Positions 11,172 through 24,010 are shown, counted from the stretch's first letter. The stretch is DNA of 64,000 nt from Cryptomeria japonica (GCF_030272615.1 NC_081405.1:477115508-477179507); one strand, 5' to 3'. The notes: a model not told the origin generated them from the sequence alone. A program made the numbers and translations.

Positions 11172-11800
11172 CACGCGCTAAAACAGAGTTTACATGCGCT
11201 ACTGAATTTACCTGATGCGCTAAAGGAATAAGCACACGCGCTAATCTGCCCCTAGATACGTGCTAAAGTTTGGATTTTGGAAAAATTTTGTTTAACTGGT
11301 GAAAAATCTACGTGCTAGACTGGGTTTTATATGCGCTAACTGTTGGAGTATATGCGCTAAAATATAGTTTCTACGTGCTAAGTTGTTTCTTCCACACGCT
11401 AAAGTTAGGACTGTTGAAATTTGTTGTGGATTTTGTTTGGAAAAGCTACGCGCTACACTGGGCCTGATACGCGCTAACTGTTTGAGTGAATGCGCTAATG
11501 TATGTATGCCACGTGCTAAAAGTAGGACTATTGAAATTTGTTGTGGATTTTGTTTGGAAAAGCTACGCGCTACACTGGGCCTATGAAGCGCTAACTGTTT
11601 TGTTTTATGTGCTAATCCTTGGTTCCCACGTGCTAAGAGGTTGCTGCGATGCACTAGAGTGTGTTGTGGATGCGCTAAAGGATTGTATACTGGTTTGCCT
11701 AATGATAAAATGCTACTGTTTTAACTCCACGCGCTAATTTGAGGTTTGGATGCGCTAGAAAAAGTCTTCCATGCACTAAGATGTTGTTCTTATGCGCTAG
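11172..11800. repeat. 21-bp GCGCTAA tandem repeat, block 1
   Basis: The core RYGCGCTAA recurs about every 21 bp with a variable 12-base spacer (for example near 11175, 11196, 11217 and 11238). Derived copies such as TGTGCTAA and TGCACTAG look like CG-to-TG/CA decay. Because 21 bases are seven codons, both strands read as heptads with regular Leu-Ala. The block lies in the leader of T1, between the primer site and gag. Confidence 0.85.
11404..11640. repeat. 117-bp duplication inside block 1
   Basis: TAGGACTGTTGAAATTTG at about 11406 recurs as TAGGACTATTGAAATTTG at about 11523, followed in both by TTGTGGATTTTGTTTGG and AAAAGCTACGCGCTACACTG. The offset is 117 bp, so a higher-order repeat formed on top of the 21-bp array. 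Confidence 0.8.
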
Positions 11801-13002
11801 ACTGCCCTGATTTTTCTATTTGGGTGTTTTCTTGAGATTTTTGATTTTTGTTGAGAATTTTTCAAATAGGATGGATGATTTTTTGAAGTAATAAATGCAA
11901 GAACGACACAAAAAGTACAACCATTTTGCCTAATCTAACAAAAATTGTATGTTCTACGAGGATGTGTTCAAATCCCCAATGTTTTAACAGGTTTGGATAC
12001 AAGTAATACACTTCAAAAAGACTCTTTATTCAAGGGTCATAAATAGCATTATAGCCCACTAGTCTCGATACTCCGTCAGCTCAAACAGCCGTGTCACCCC
12101 CTAGGGGGTGCCCATTTTTTTGCCTTTTGCCAGAAGTTAACCCAAAGTGAATTGCTTCATAGTTGAGTAGTTATCTTGGGAGATATATGGTGAGTAATCT
12201 TGGGGGTGGATTCTTCCCCACCCTTGCACTATGATGTTACAAATGTTTGGTTACTGACTCGGTTCAAAGCTTCTAATTCTATGGTTCGTAATCAGGCTTC
12301 CCGTTCGGTCGTCAGTGATAAACTCCCTCAGGAGGCTTCCCAACCTTTAGAACAAAGGCTTTACGTATCTCAAGGATACTGGGGGAAGGTTAATCACTAC
12401 GTGCAACCGTTGAAAAGGACTTTCATCACTTTCCACATTTGATTATAGTGGGTTGGAATTCTTGGCGTGAAAGTCGTTCCCCACTTAGGTTGTTCCTTTC
12501 ACACCGGCCATAAACGACTTTAAGAGTTGATTGCAACTCCTCGGGAAGGCAGGTCTGCTAAAGGATTTATTGCTTGAATGAAATAAAGTTGTGACAATGG
12601 TCTGTATTTTTGATCACCCAGTTAAGGGGAGAGCATATTTCTACCACTTTCGAGACAAAGAAATCAATTTTATTTTAGTCTTTCAAATCAGTGATTTTGC
12701 TAAAATCTATGTGGAGATGTTGCTCCACAAAACATGATGTTCATTTTTATCCTGTCAAAGCAATGATTTGCTAATCTATGAAAGGAATTTTGTCAACAAA
12801 GCAAAATTTTCGATATGTTGGTCAACAAAAGAAATTGATTACAAAAGAAAAGCGTCCGCTCCACCTGCAAGAAATTATCAGAGTCTTGCAAGCAAACCAA
12901 AAAAAAGGAAAATTGTTAGCGAATTTGGGGGACTTCCACAAGTCTAATATTCCAGTTTGGTTACAATAAAAATAAGTTTTGTTTTTGTTTTTCTTTGACT
13001 AT
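11801..13002. other. T1 leader between the two repeat blocks
   Basis: No gene is recognisable. Short open frames at 12200-12442 and 12778-12969 look like chance. A perfect 16-bp palindrome (CACCCCCTAGGGGGTG) sits at 12095-12110. The sequence has higher GC than the flanks around 12180-12550. Confidence 0.5.
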
Positions 13003-13390
13003 GATGCGCTACAGAACAAACTGTATGTGCTACAGTATATGATCTATGCGCTAAAATTTATGCTAAATGTGCTACTCTACTCTCTGGATACACTATTGTG
13101 GGCTATGGAAGCGCTATTTTGTGTTTTTTTGACGTTGCAGGTAATTTCAAATATGACGCGCTAATGTGTGAGTTGCACGCGTTGTATTATGGGTTATAAG
13201 CACTGAACTAGGGATCGTATGTGCTATTCTGGTTGTTGAATGCACTGCTCTGTGATTCGTTCATGTCGAGACCTACAGGAAAGTGTGAGAAGGAGTCATG
13301 CGCTAAGAGAATGTCTTCACGCACTAATCTTCAGACCACACGTGCTAAACAGGGAGTTGGATGCGCTAAACAGTGAACTAAAAGCGCTAC
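13003..13390. repeat. 21-bp GCGCTAA tandem repeat, block 2
   Basis: The same unit as block 1, for example ATGCGCTAC near 13003 and ATGTGCTAC and ATGCGCTAA at 21-bp steps, more degraded in the middle. It lies between the primer site and block 1, so the two blocks were probably one array split by other sequence. Confidence 0.8.
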
Positions 13391-13455
13391 TTCAATTTTC
13401 CCGCATGCCTGCAAAAATGGTTAGTTTCAAAAACTGATTTGTTATTTGGGGTCGG

Positions 13456-13473
13456 GCCCCACGGTGGGCGCCA
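13456..13473 (-). other. T1 primer-binding site
   Basis: Four bases (TTTC on the minus strand) after the LTR end lies TGGCGCCCACCGTGGGGC. TGG matches the CCA end of a tRNA, and TGGCGCC is a common plant Gypsy primer-site start. I cannot name the tRNA with certainty. Confidence 0.65.
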
Positions 13474-13477
13474 GAAA

Positions 13478-14958
13478 TGTATGTGGGAAAAGTGGGCTGA
13501 CAAAACTAAATATGTGAAAATATTTCAAAATACTAGTCCACACACACACACAGGACTTCTTGATGCAAGCTATGGAGTAATGTAGTATTACTCAGCTTCC
13601 CAAGGTGGGTCCCATGGTTCTCTATCTCACAATGTCCCTCAAACCAATGTTTTTGCTCTCAGATCACTAAGCAAAATGGTTTAGGGATGGCAAATATGAG
13701 AACGAGAGATGCTTTTGCTAAATTTTAGTATGAAATGGAGATTAAGCTATGTATGATTCTAAAATGCAATATACTAGATGATAAGATGATGAGGTTAGTA
13801 TGAATACTATCCTAGCATACTATATTTATTCTATGATTGAACTAAAATGATAAAGAAAGTAATCTAAACATGCATATTTAGTCTAATTCCTGATCTAAAA
13901 GAGGCTAAATGATGAGCATAAAGATGATATGAAAGCTTGAAAGTATTTGAGCATAAGTGTAATGCTTCAAATTTGAAAGATGATTGTTTTTGAATAGAGG
14001 AATGAGAGCTCTATTTATAGCACAAACAGGGCAATGGATGGTCAAGATTGAATGGTTTAATCAAGGGCTGAGTTTGAAAGTTGGGGATCCATGTGCACAA
14101 TTGGCACCAATGAAATGGTGACAAATGTCAACATAGGGTTGGGTTGAGAGAAGAGGTTGGAGGCATTAAAGGCCTGAGAAGACCTCATGGTTATCTAAAG
14201 CCTAAGGGTCAAGTCTAAGTTAGGCTTACCCACTGGATTAAGAGTTAATCTAAGGATAAACCTTTGTGCAAATGATTAAGAGATAATCATGGTCAAAGCA
14301 TTAAAGGCCTGATGAGACCTTTGGGTTGGGTAGAGGTTGAGTCAAAAAAAATGTTTTAACCATGTGGGAGGGTTTGAATTAACCATTAATGGTTATTGGA
14401 GACTTTAGGAATTAAGTGGTTGAAGTTTGGAAGCCTTCAATGGTTTTCAAAAACTTTAAGGCTTTTGGTGGTTGAAGGTTGAAAACCTTTAATGGTTATC
14501 AAAGACTTTAAGCCATTTGAGAAGTGACTTCCCTTTTCTTAGGGATGTGACAAAGTTTAGAGGAGGGGTTAGGTTAATTAGAAGCGATTAGAAGATTCTA
14601 GAAGGGATTAGAAAGGGGTTTGGGATTTTGCAAGTGGATAGAGAGATAATAGGATTTAATTGAAATAATTTAATTCATTCAATTTGGTTGTAATTTGGAG
14701 AAATTAAATAAATTAGATTTATTCAATTTAGGATAACTATTTAATTAAATTTGAATTTAATTAAAAGTGGATAGGGGGATTTAATTGAATAAAATGATTT
14801 ATTCATTAAATGGTATAGTGAATTTAATTCAAATAAATTGAATAATTTATTTAATTAAATAGAAGAATGTGGATAATTTAATTAAATTGGATTTAATCAA
14901 ATAGAGAAATGAACATAAAATATTCATTTAGGAATATGGTCATTTTTATATGTCTACA
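13478..14958 (-). repeat. T1 5' LTR
   Basis: About 1,481 bp, ending TGTATGTGGG on the plus-strand left side and ATATGTCTACA on the right, so it has TGTA/TACA inverted ends. The primer site sits at the left end and foreign Gypsy coding starts right after the right end. The right third is very A/T-rich (TTAATTAAAT runs), matching the LTR at 54512-55684 in style. A TATA box lies at 14011-14020. Confidence 0.75.
14011..14020 (-). promoter_or_regulatory. T1 LTR TATA box
   Basis: Minus strand reads CTATAAATAG, a good plant TATA box, inside the LTR and about 535 bp upstream of the primer site on that strand. Transcription would begin near 13985. Confidence 0.6.
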
Positions 14959-15519
14959 ATAGCAAAAAGCTGACATCCCTTTCGCATGCTCCACTTAAGC
15001 TGCATTGTGGAGATCATACGAAGAGACACGGGCCTCTGAATCTCGGTGATAACTATAGGTGAACCATGATCATCCTCACACTCGATCTTTTTCAGGTGGA
15101 AATCCATCTTGGCTCTGTGGGCATAAAGCCAATCCATGCCAAGTACAATACCATAAGATCCAAGTGGTGTCACTCTAAGGTCTACTAAAGTGGTGGTCTT
15201 GCCAATCTGCAATTGACATGCCTTAACCTCTGATTCCACTGACACTCTAGCCCCTGAAGCTAATTCCACTTCCCAACTGACACCTTGTCTAATTGCCACT
15301 AGTCTGCAACACTCCACAACCAATGGAGATTAAAGGAGTTAGTAGCTCCTGAATAAAACAAAATAGATACATTGTTACCTTTGATCATACCTGCAGACTT
15401 AATGACTATGGCCTGATGCTCAGCCTGGCAGTTGTCAACCACTGCAAATACTCTATGGGATCTACCCATATCACCAACTGTCAGCTCTGAAGCGGCCATC
15501 CGTTGGTTCCCTGCCATCT
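14959..15519 (-). pseudogene. G1 protease fragment
   Basis: Two overlapping frames give the chromovirus retropepsin: FAVVDNCQAEHQA, then ILFYSGATNSF, then VELASG, TPLGSYGIVLGMDWLYAHRA and KGCQLFAI. The catalytic motif should read DSGA but has Tyr for Asp (about 15353-15355), which would abolish activity. A frameshift lies near 15310. The coding stops at 14959 because the T1 LTR begins, so the last codons of the open frame are T1 sequence. Confidence 0.8.
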
Positions 15520-16827
15520 AACCCTAAGGGCAATCCCTTGCCATATGCCCCATGGCTCCACATGTAAAGCAAGCACCCCATTCCTGAAACTGGGTGCCCT
15601 GAGGCCTAGAGAAAACCTGACCTCCTATCCTACTAGATCCACTGTACCCACCCCTAGAGGACTGCTGAGTCCTCACCGGAGATGTGTATGGCACCTGCGC
15701 TCTCTGATCACATCTCTATCCCTGAGTCTACCACTACTTGGGCTTGGTGCCCTACTGATACTGTGGAGGCTTCTGCCTCTAGTTCTATGGTGTCTATTGC
15801 GGAGGAGGGGGTTTGGAGAACCCCTGTGAGTTTCGGTTGTTTCCCTTCCAATGTGGTTTCTGGAATCCATAAGTCTGAGGTGTTGGATTTAAGTTCTGAA
15901 ACCGATCCCTATTGTCTAGTGGTCTGACCTGAATTTCCTCGGCTATTAGTGCCTTCTCCACGGCAACCCGAAGGCTCTCTGAAGCGGACATCCTAACTGA
16001 CCTGGCTATACTGGCATTTAACCCTCTAATGAAGTGGTTTACAATAAGTTTCTCATCCTTTAGATTATCTACATAAGGCAACAGCTCAAAGAATTTGCTC
16101 TCATATTGGGTTACTGATAAGCCCTATTGTTGGAGGTTGTGAAATTCATCTATACGACGCTATTTGAAATGTTCTAATAGGTACCTCTCACGGAACCTCT
16201 TTGTGAATATCTCCTGAGTGAGAGTATCAGGAACTAATCCACATTTGTACTCTTCTTGTCTCAACCAAGTGGAGGCTGACCCTCTCAATAGATGGACTGC
16301 GACATGTGCTTTTAGGTTGCTCTCGTAAGAACACAATGCAAAGCACCTCTCAAGACTCAAAAGCCATGCCTCAGCCTCTACCCTATCGGTAGAACCTCCA
16401 AAAGACGGTGGCTGGAGGTGCATGACCTCCCTAATAAGATCCCCTAGATCCTGATGAGCTCTCTCAAAATAAACTAGTTCCACCACTGGAGGTGATCCTG
16501 GTATGTGCACAGACTCTAGCTGATTTCCACCCTGACTCTCTACAAGAATAGGAGCTAGGCTCCTGCTTCATTCTCTATCAACTGATCTATGACTCTCAGA
16601 GTCCTAATTTCTAACTTGAGGGTTCTCTACTGGAATCCTTTCCTGAACTATGCCAATAAGATTCTATATTGCTTCTAAGAGGTTTCGGTTAGGTTCATTT
16701 GGATGTTCAGAGGTGCTCCTGGGTTTTCTTCTGGAATCGATTCCTCCCTAGCTACCTCTTCGTGTGCTATACGCACACGCCTAGGACCCCTTCTGCACTT
16801 GTAAGCTTATCGCGTTGTCGGAGGCAT
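15520..16827 (-). pseudogene. G1 gag
   Basis: Probable start at 16825-16827 (MPPTTR), followed by stops and a frame change. The retrotransposon Gag core is clear at 16510-16160: HLQPPSFGGSTDRVEAEAWLLSLER, FALCSYESNLKAHVAVHLL, ASTWLRQ, FRERYLLEHFK. It continues at 16081-15794 (LPYVDNLKDEKLIVNHFIRGL). A CCHC knuckle (CFTCGAMGHMARDC) lies at about 15530-15575. Stops after EHFK and after the following LQQ are TAG where Gln is expected. Confidence 0.8.
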
Positions 16828-16980
16828 CCTAAGAGGAAAATAAAGTAAAATAAATAACTAATTTCTTTTAGAATAATATTAATTCAATTAAATTAAAATG
16901 TCTTATAAAATCAATTTAACAAAAATAATTTAAATAATCTAAGGCAAAACGTAAGTGGAGTAAGGTACCTAGTGTGGAAA

Positions 16981-16996
16981 CCTTACTCTGATACCA
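16981..16996 (-). other. G1 primer-binding site (initiator Met tRNA type)
   Basis: Minus strand TGGTATCAGAGTAAGG starts three bases after the LTR end at 17000. This is the standard methionine tRNA primer site of plant Gypsy and Copia elements. Confidence 0.8.
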
Positions 16997-17809
16997 AAAT
17001 GTCATGCCCAAAATTTAGGGCAAGAATGGAATAAATTTTTTTTTTTAAATCATGTCTTAAGCATTAAATTTACAAATGTGAAGAAAACTCTAACATGTTT
17101 TGTCTTAACTATGTTGGGTTAACTTAAACCACTAACTCAAGTACTCAAAAATATTTTAAATCATATGCTGAATACTAAAAGAACGTTATATCATTTTCTC
17201 AATTTTAATTCATAACTTATTTTTAATCATCTCCCTAAAATATAATTGACAAAGATAGAATTAGTCTCCAAAGTTGTTTACCATTTAAAGGAACTAATTA
17301 AATTAGTCCTAGTACTTTGTTTAAAATGTCTAAAAGTTTATTTAGGTCAATAATCATAATATGCTTTAAATTAAATTGACAAGCGGCCAATAAATTTTTA
17401 TAATGAATACTTACCTATAAATTAAATAGCCCCATAACCAAAATTAATTTTACCCCATTTATTATAAGAGTTCTAGATGTTTAGACCTTGAAAATATTAT
17501 TATATATATATATATTTTAAAACATCTTTAAAATATCCTTATGGCTATCCAAAAGAAACCATTACTAACCCATATATTTATTAAGACAACTATAGTTTTT
17601 AAAACTTATTAAATTATACAAGTCTATAGTTTGTCTTAATCTCTTACATTGAGGCTCTATGTGTAAAATTAAAATAAATATTAACTTCGTAAATATTTAA
17701 TTTAAATCATTTCAACCTATTTGAAATCAAATATTAATTTCATAACAATTTAACTTGAACCATTTCTACCTATTTATATTTATATAAAACATAATTATAT
17801 AAATACAAC

Positions 17810-17938
<129 letters not shown>

Positions 17939-18139
17939 CTTACTAGGGCTTTACCCATGCAAAACCCTATCTAATAAAATACCCATTTCAAAAAAAAAAC
18001 CCCTTTTATTTTATATATAAAAATAAGGCTTCCCTTATGATATTTTATTATTAAGCCATATTATATTTTGCTTGCCCTAACCCCCAATTTTTGGGTTAGG
18101 GCTTCCTATTATATTATTTTTGTTTTCTTTTTTTTTTAA

Positions 18140-18420
18140 TATTGGCTCGGACTGTGCAGGGTCGAAGTCCATCAAGCGGCGGCCATGGCGAAGTGGGAAG
18201 AGAGAGGCGGCGAAATGTGGCAGAGGGCGGCGATGAGGGGCGTTCTCCCCACAGGGATGGTGGCGTCGTCGCTATGGGTCGCCGCTCACAGTGGAGGCCG
18301 AGGCCTTCCAGTGTGGGTTGTGGCCCATAGTGGTGGTTGCAGCCGCCACTGGGGAGCCCGTGCCCACAGAACGGAGGGGCCGCCCTGCGGGGTAAGCCGT
18401 ATGGGCCGAGCCCCAACAAG
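18140..18420. other. GC-rich block in G1 LTR
   Basis: About 280 bp rich in GGCGGC, GCCGC and CCGAGGCC within an otherwise strongly A/T-rich LTR, flanked by TA arrays on both sides. Open frames on both strands reflect base composition and match no family I know. It may be the promoter-proximal or R region of the LTR, or captured sequence. Confidence 0.55.
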
Positions 18421-18452
18421 TTTTAATTTATATTTTTTTTAATATATATTTT

Positions 18453-18530
18453 TATATATATATATACATATATATATATGTATATATATATATATACATA
18501 TATATATGTATATACATATATATATATATT
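18453..18530. repeat. Imperfect TA/TACA microsatellite
   Basis: Runs of TATATA broken by ACATA and GTATA units, just right of the GC-rich block. Confidence 0.85.
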
Positions 18531-21300
18531 CATAGCATAAATACATTATTCTTCATGATCATTTATAATAGTGCATTTTTTTTCTTAAATATATATATAA
18601 CTATATGCATGTAATCTGCATGTCAATAAAATTATATATTTGTATAAATATATATATTTTATATGACAGCAAATTAAAATAAATAGGCCCTAGTATTTTG
18701 ATTTAGATGAAAAGGAAATAGATGGATTAAAAATTTTCAAATTCATTTACAACAAGGGTATACTTTTCTAAGTGATAATTTTATAGGTTTTTTATTTCTA
18801 CCTTCAGCTATATACATGTTTAGATTTTATTAGTTTTACCAGCAACTAAATAAATCTAGATTTTCTCTAAATAAAAACTATAACAGATTGCGATTTTTCC
18901 TTTTTCTGAAATAAATAAATTTACAGATTCTGCAATCCCTACAGCAGCTAATTAGATAATAACTTTTAATAAAATCTATCAACAACTATTTAATCTCAAA
19001 TTTTTTGTAATTAAAATGAAAGACAAAACCGCAGATAAAAAGGAAATCACAACATTTAAATAAAAATGACTTTTATATTTCCATGGGCTATTGCATGCAA
19101 TTCAAAGGCATTTCTTTTCAAATAAAAAGAAGAATACATCTAGCTTATTTCATTTCAAAAAGTATTCTGCAAATTTACAAGGTATTTTCTTTATCTAAAT
19201 AACAAATAACATAATCCCATGTCTTTATTTCTATTTTACAATCAGCCTCTCATTTCAACGAATGAGGATATATTTTTCTTTTAAAACTAATAATTACATC
19301 TGGAAATAATTTTCTGCAACAAATAACTCCTGCAACCTTCCACTTGTCCTATTCCTTTCTCCTGACAATCCTGCATGCTAAATCAAAACCATGACCATGG
19401 AGTGCTCACCTCCCAGCCTAGGCTAACTGGTAGCCACCCCCGAGCTCAGAGAACCAAGCCCTAGATGGGAAACAAACATGCAAACACAAAGGGACAAAAT
19501 GCACACAAATTCAAACACACTCCCATCCCGGCTACACTGCACCACACCTTGGTGATGACCTTTTTAAGGGTGGTAGTGGACCAAATACCCTGAGGAGATC
19601 TGCAAGTATGGAAAACATGTAGCCACCTCATGGAACACCAAATACATCAAGAATAGCAACCCCTTATTCCTTAAGCCCCCCAAGGCATTCAAGCCTTATT
19701 TCCCTCCTTATGACCCCCATTGTACAAATAGGCCATGTAGCAAGGGTCACACAAAATCCCTTGTGATCGCTCTCATAATGGGAGTCTCTCACTCGAGGGC
19801 TATCACTACTACCACCCACAAGATCCTCCTCTCTCCTAAGAGTAAGAGATCTTGATGACTCCCAAAAACACATACAATAAATAATACAAAATACCAAATG
19901 AAATTCCCAAAAGGACATAAAAGGAAGCAAATCTTGTACACCAATATGCTTTCAAACACATGCAAAAAGAAACCATTTTAAGAAGAATACAACCAACCTT
20001 AATCTGCCCAAAGGTAGGTTAGTTTTGTTGTGGATGAGCTGCCAATTCCACGGTTCTTCTCCTTCTACCCTTAGCCAAAATTTTGTATTCGAAATCTAGT
20101 CTATTCTTTTCAAAATTTATCTTGTCTCCAAAAATGGAGAGTGGGTGATTACCCACAAATTTTCTAATTCTTTCTTAAGAAGGCCATTGTGAGAGTTCCC
20201 ACTAGTTTCTAAAAACTAAAGAGGAATGTAAGATAGAATGGGAAAGGGAACTCTCATTCGAAAAGGAAAGTTTACAACTAGGTTCAATCTTCTAATTTCA
20301 ATTTTCGCACAACTCAGAAAAGTCAATTTTTAGGGTGTCTAAAAGGTCACTTGGGAGTAGAAACTTGCCTTAAATTACCCCTAACCCTTAGGTATACCTT
20401 ATGGGCCTTAGGAAACCCTATTAAACTACACCTAGGTGTTCATTTAACCCTTTTTAAACCCCTCTAAAGTTTATTTTCAGGTCAAACCTATGTTGACCAT
20501 CCCAAAGATTCTTTACCCAAGGTATTTATGACATCACGTTACATTAATTAAAAAAAACTATAGTTGAACACTTTCCACCAAGAGACAAAAATAAAAAAAT
20601 TCAAACTTAAATCCACACATATGTCAAGTGACACAAAGAAAACACTTTTACAATTTAATACATGAAATCATCTCTTGTGGATTTTACACAAATCAATTAA
20701 ATAACACTTAACACACGTGCATCATATACTGTTATGAATAAAATACAACACAAATGGGGTGTTGTCTCTACAAATAGACAAACCCCGGGTTTACGAACAT
20801 ACATAGGTCTATGTTTGGTTCTCCATAATATTTCCATGGTCACATGGATAACTTCTTGCTCATCTCAATTTACACATTAGTAACTTTCAAATAACCACAT
20901 ATAATATAAATCACAAGAATAATAATACACATCATCACTTGCATACAATTTATATCTGAACAATTTAATACATCTTATATCCAAGCAATTTCACATAAGC
21001 CATTCATCCTAATTCTCATAATTTTGATCCACACTTAAACATACATCATAATTCTATTATCCTAGTAAAGTCCTGCAAATTCAATAATGACATTTATCAC
21101 CGCAAATTCATCCTATTCAAAAATCATGTAGTGTTCTATATCATAAAGCATATAAATAAATCCTCAATACATAGCAATGTTATCCAAATCATGAAATCAT
21201 ATAAGTTCTAAATCCAAAATGCATAAAAATAAAGTATCCGTAATAGTCTCAATATAAAAAACCACTGAAATGTCAGACTAAGTTGAGGTGGGGCCTCACA

Positions 21301-21709
21301 AAAAATATTTAAAGAAAAATAAAATATCTGATTCCATAACCGATTGAACATCTCGGCTTAATGCATTTACAACAATAATTAATCATCTCCATAGTGTACC
21401 ATGTTGATCTGGAAAAGATAAACTTGCTGGTGTAACCCTAGACCTATTTGCCAGTAACAACAAATATGCAACTATGAATATACCAATGAACAAAACTCTA
21501 GGACAAGATGTGCAGACAATGTCTTCGACATAACCATGTGTCTTCCATGCCATTCCAAGTGTCGGTGATCATTATATCTTGTCGGTGTATCAGATACTAG
21601 TAACTGTGCAATAGTTACTTGCTTGCCGGTGAATGCTGTTGGATCTCCAAAGTGCTAGTGTTTTAGTAGGTGTTGACATCAATGGCAAAACCATACCAAA
21701 ATACCAACA
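21301..21709 (-). repeat. Partial Copia LTR, cut by G1
   Basis: The plus-strand end (TTGACATCAATGGCAAAACC then ACCAACA at 21709) matches the start, on the minus strand, of the Copia C LTR at 52073-53201. The stretch before it (TGTCGGTG, CCATGTGTCTTCC) resembles 52800-53200 in style. G1 begins where the match is cut, so G1 inserted into this LTR, and the LTR itself sits in X1. Confidence 0.6.
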
Positions 21710-21712
21710 TAT

Positions 21713-24010
21713 ATCCATTGTGATATTAAGGAGCTGGGCAGTGCAGACATGTTATCCCATTATAACAAGCATTTGGCAGATAGTTTGGGGAATTTGAAGC
21801 TGGAACACAAAATTCTTCATGACAAGGGTTTCATGCAATTTATTCACTTTCTTGTATTCAATGAAGCAGAATGGGTCCCGTATGTCCTCAACAGGGCCCA
21901 TGATAAACTCATATGGCTGGACAAACCTTACAAAATCACCAAGAAGGATATTCAAGTAGTAACATGCTTAAGTGCAACTGGTGAAGTGCAAGGATTGAAA
22001 AAACTACAGAATAACACTGTGATAGCCACTATCAGTTCTAAATTTCACAACAGGGTAATGACTATCAGTGATATCTTGGAGCATGAGGTTAGATATGCCT
22101 CGATGGTGGTAGCTTACAAAGTTTATCAATCAAGAAGGCAAAACTCGGTCTCTAGTATTGCAATATATTTAACATATCAAATGCTCAAGGAAAATAAAAG
22201 GTATGATTTGTGAATGAATTGGTAACTTGAATAATATTAAATAGGATAAGAAACACACTTTCAAGTTTGGGTCCCCTCTTATTTGTTTGTAATTTTCTTG
22301 GATAAGATCCCCATAATAAAAGGGAAATTTCAATGGGTCTATGATAAATTGGTAGCCATGCAAATCAAGGAAGGATTGTGGGGCATAGGTGATGCTACAA
22401 TGACAATATCTATATTATGGGATTATTTTAAGATCTTTCAAGCCTCTATGAAAGCCCAAGAAATAATTCCAAAAGATATAGTAGAGAAGTATGAGAAGAC
22501 AATTTGTTTTATGGTTGAAAAATATCAATGCCATATGGAAGCGGTTGAGTTGAGGATAGTTTGGATCATGTCCATGGGGTATGAGGTTGATGCTATTATG
22601 CTTGAAGCATATGCTCCACATCTACTAAGACAACTAGTAGATTCAAAGGAAGAAAGATTTGGAAATTTTTCAAGAAAAGGACCTTAATCTGCATAACAAA
22701 TTTAGTGAGGCCGGTAGGAAGAGAAAGGTGATAAAGGAGGTAGAGGAACTGGTTGAACATATGGGTATTACTCGAGAAGAAGTGCAGAAGGAAAGGGAGA
22801 AGAATATTCTAAAGGAGGAATATGTGGTGAAGCCACAAGCTAAACCGGCTCCTCCCAAGCAAGCCAAGATAAAAAAATCAACACCTACCTCCAGTGTGCA
22901 GAAACCAGTACCTCCATCTAAGCCTAAAATAGTTGTATCTACCAGTGGAACAAAGAAGAGGAAAAAGGAAAAATGTTTAAGACAATATACTACAACAAAA
23001 GAAGAGATAGAGTTAGATGAAGAGGTAAGGCATGTTAAGAGGACTGCTACATATGCAAGGGTAGTCCAAAAGCCTACATCTAGTGATGCTCCTCCATCTA
23101 AGAAAGCCAAGTCTCAAGAAGATCCATCCAGAAAGAGTAGGGTAGGCAAGAAGAAATCAGATATTGATGAGGCCCTCAAGTTTAGTAAGATAGGAAGCCC
23201 ATATGAAATTGTGCCACTGTTGACCTTGCAGCAGTAGAAGAAGCAATTATACAGTATATGAATTCTTTCAGTAAAGCTTTGATTGAATTATCATCTCTTA
23301 TTACAAAAGAGTTGTATGATATCTTGGATGCTCGGCGACACACTGCCAACATAGAAGATGAAAGGTTGAAATAATTTACAGTAGTAAAGATATGTCCAAA
23401 AATATCTAGAGAAGAAATACCTATCATTTTGGGACTTGCAACGAAAAAATTATGAACCAAGCATAGAATGAATAAAATAAGGATCGGAAGGGTAGATGAA
23501 GTAGTGAAAGGCACTGAAAGAATTTTGAGGAAAATTTTGAAAGAAAATGGCTATCAAGTTATTTTAGAGAAGAATGATAACCAACTAGAAGGACATTCAA
23601 GTAAAAACACTTCTCCTCTAGAATTTCATGTGTAGACAAAAGTTTACCAAGATCAACCAATTGTACAAATTGATCTGGTTGAATAGGTAACTCTAGCTGA
23701 TGCCACTGAAGATCAAACTATGGATAACTCTGGTGATGATACTTAAGATCCTCCTGAGATAGAAATAATTGCAAAGATGACAGAAGAGGAGTTAGGAAAA
23801 GTGGGAAAGACTGTATATGTTCGAAAAGTTGGTGAAAAAGATGAAGAAGATGAGAAGGATAAAAATGAAGATCCGATGAAGGATAAGGGTGAAGAGAAAA
23901 TAGATAAGGGAAAGCATATTGTAGTCTAAGATGATCTTTCTCATAGGTTGGTAGATCTAAGCACCTTATCCTCTCTTCAAGTATTGAAGTTGGCCACTCT
24001 TGCATAGATC
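21713..24010 (+). pseudogene. X1 ORFX, part 1
   Basis: Homologous to the ORFX of X2 at 33102-36403. Shared blocks include KKDIQVVTCLSATGEVQGLKK against PEVIHVVTNFCNVGEVLALRK, VRYASMVVAYKVYQS against VKYACMVIGYWTFYA, and SMGYEVDAIMLEAYAPHLL against PMGYEVMYDILDGYASTLL. A Lys/Pro-rich segment (22830-23170) and an acidic segment (23750-23920) follow. It begins mid-protein at the Copia LTR edge. It has stops at 22211 and later, and frame changes near 22660 and 23230. I recognise no known domain. It ends at the Copia A insertion and continues at 38903 in the same frame. Confidence 0.6.

Larger units (their letters stand above)
1..14958 (-). mobile_element. T1: Tat/Ogre-like Ty3/Gypsy retrotransposon, left end outside window
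   Basis: On its own strand the order is 5' LTR (14958 down to 13478), primer site, 3.1-kb leader with 21-bp repeats, gag, aspartic protease, G-patch, RT, RNase H, integrase remnant, then a 3' region holding an antisense PMD pseudogene. Domain order RT-RNase H-integrase marks it as Gypsy; the G-patch, long leader and extra antisense ORF fit the Tat lineage, in which extra ORFs, some with a transposon-type domain, are known. The LTR edge at 14958/14959 falls inside the protease gene of another Gypsy element, so T1 inserted there. The 3' LTR and second target duplication are not visible and are inferred to lie left of the window. The inclusion of positions 1-3595 in T1 is inference. Confidence 0.7.

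Noticed and set aside
11172-13390. CRISPR-like array
   Set aside because: The repeated core is about 9 bp with 12-bp spacers, the context is a plant retrotransposon leader, and there are no cas genes.
18114-18442. Captured host gene in the GC-rich block of the G1 LTR
   Set aside because: The open frames on both strands match no family I recognise and are explained by base composition.
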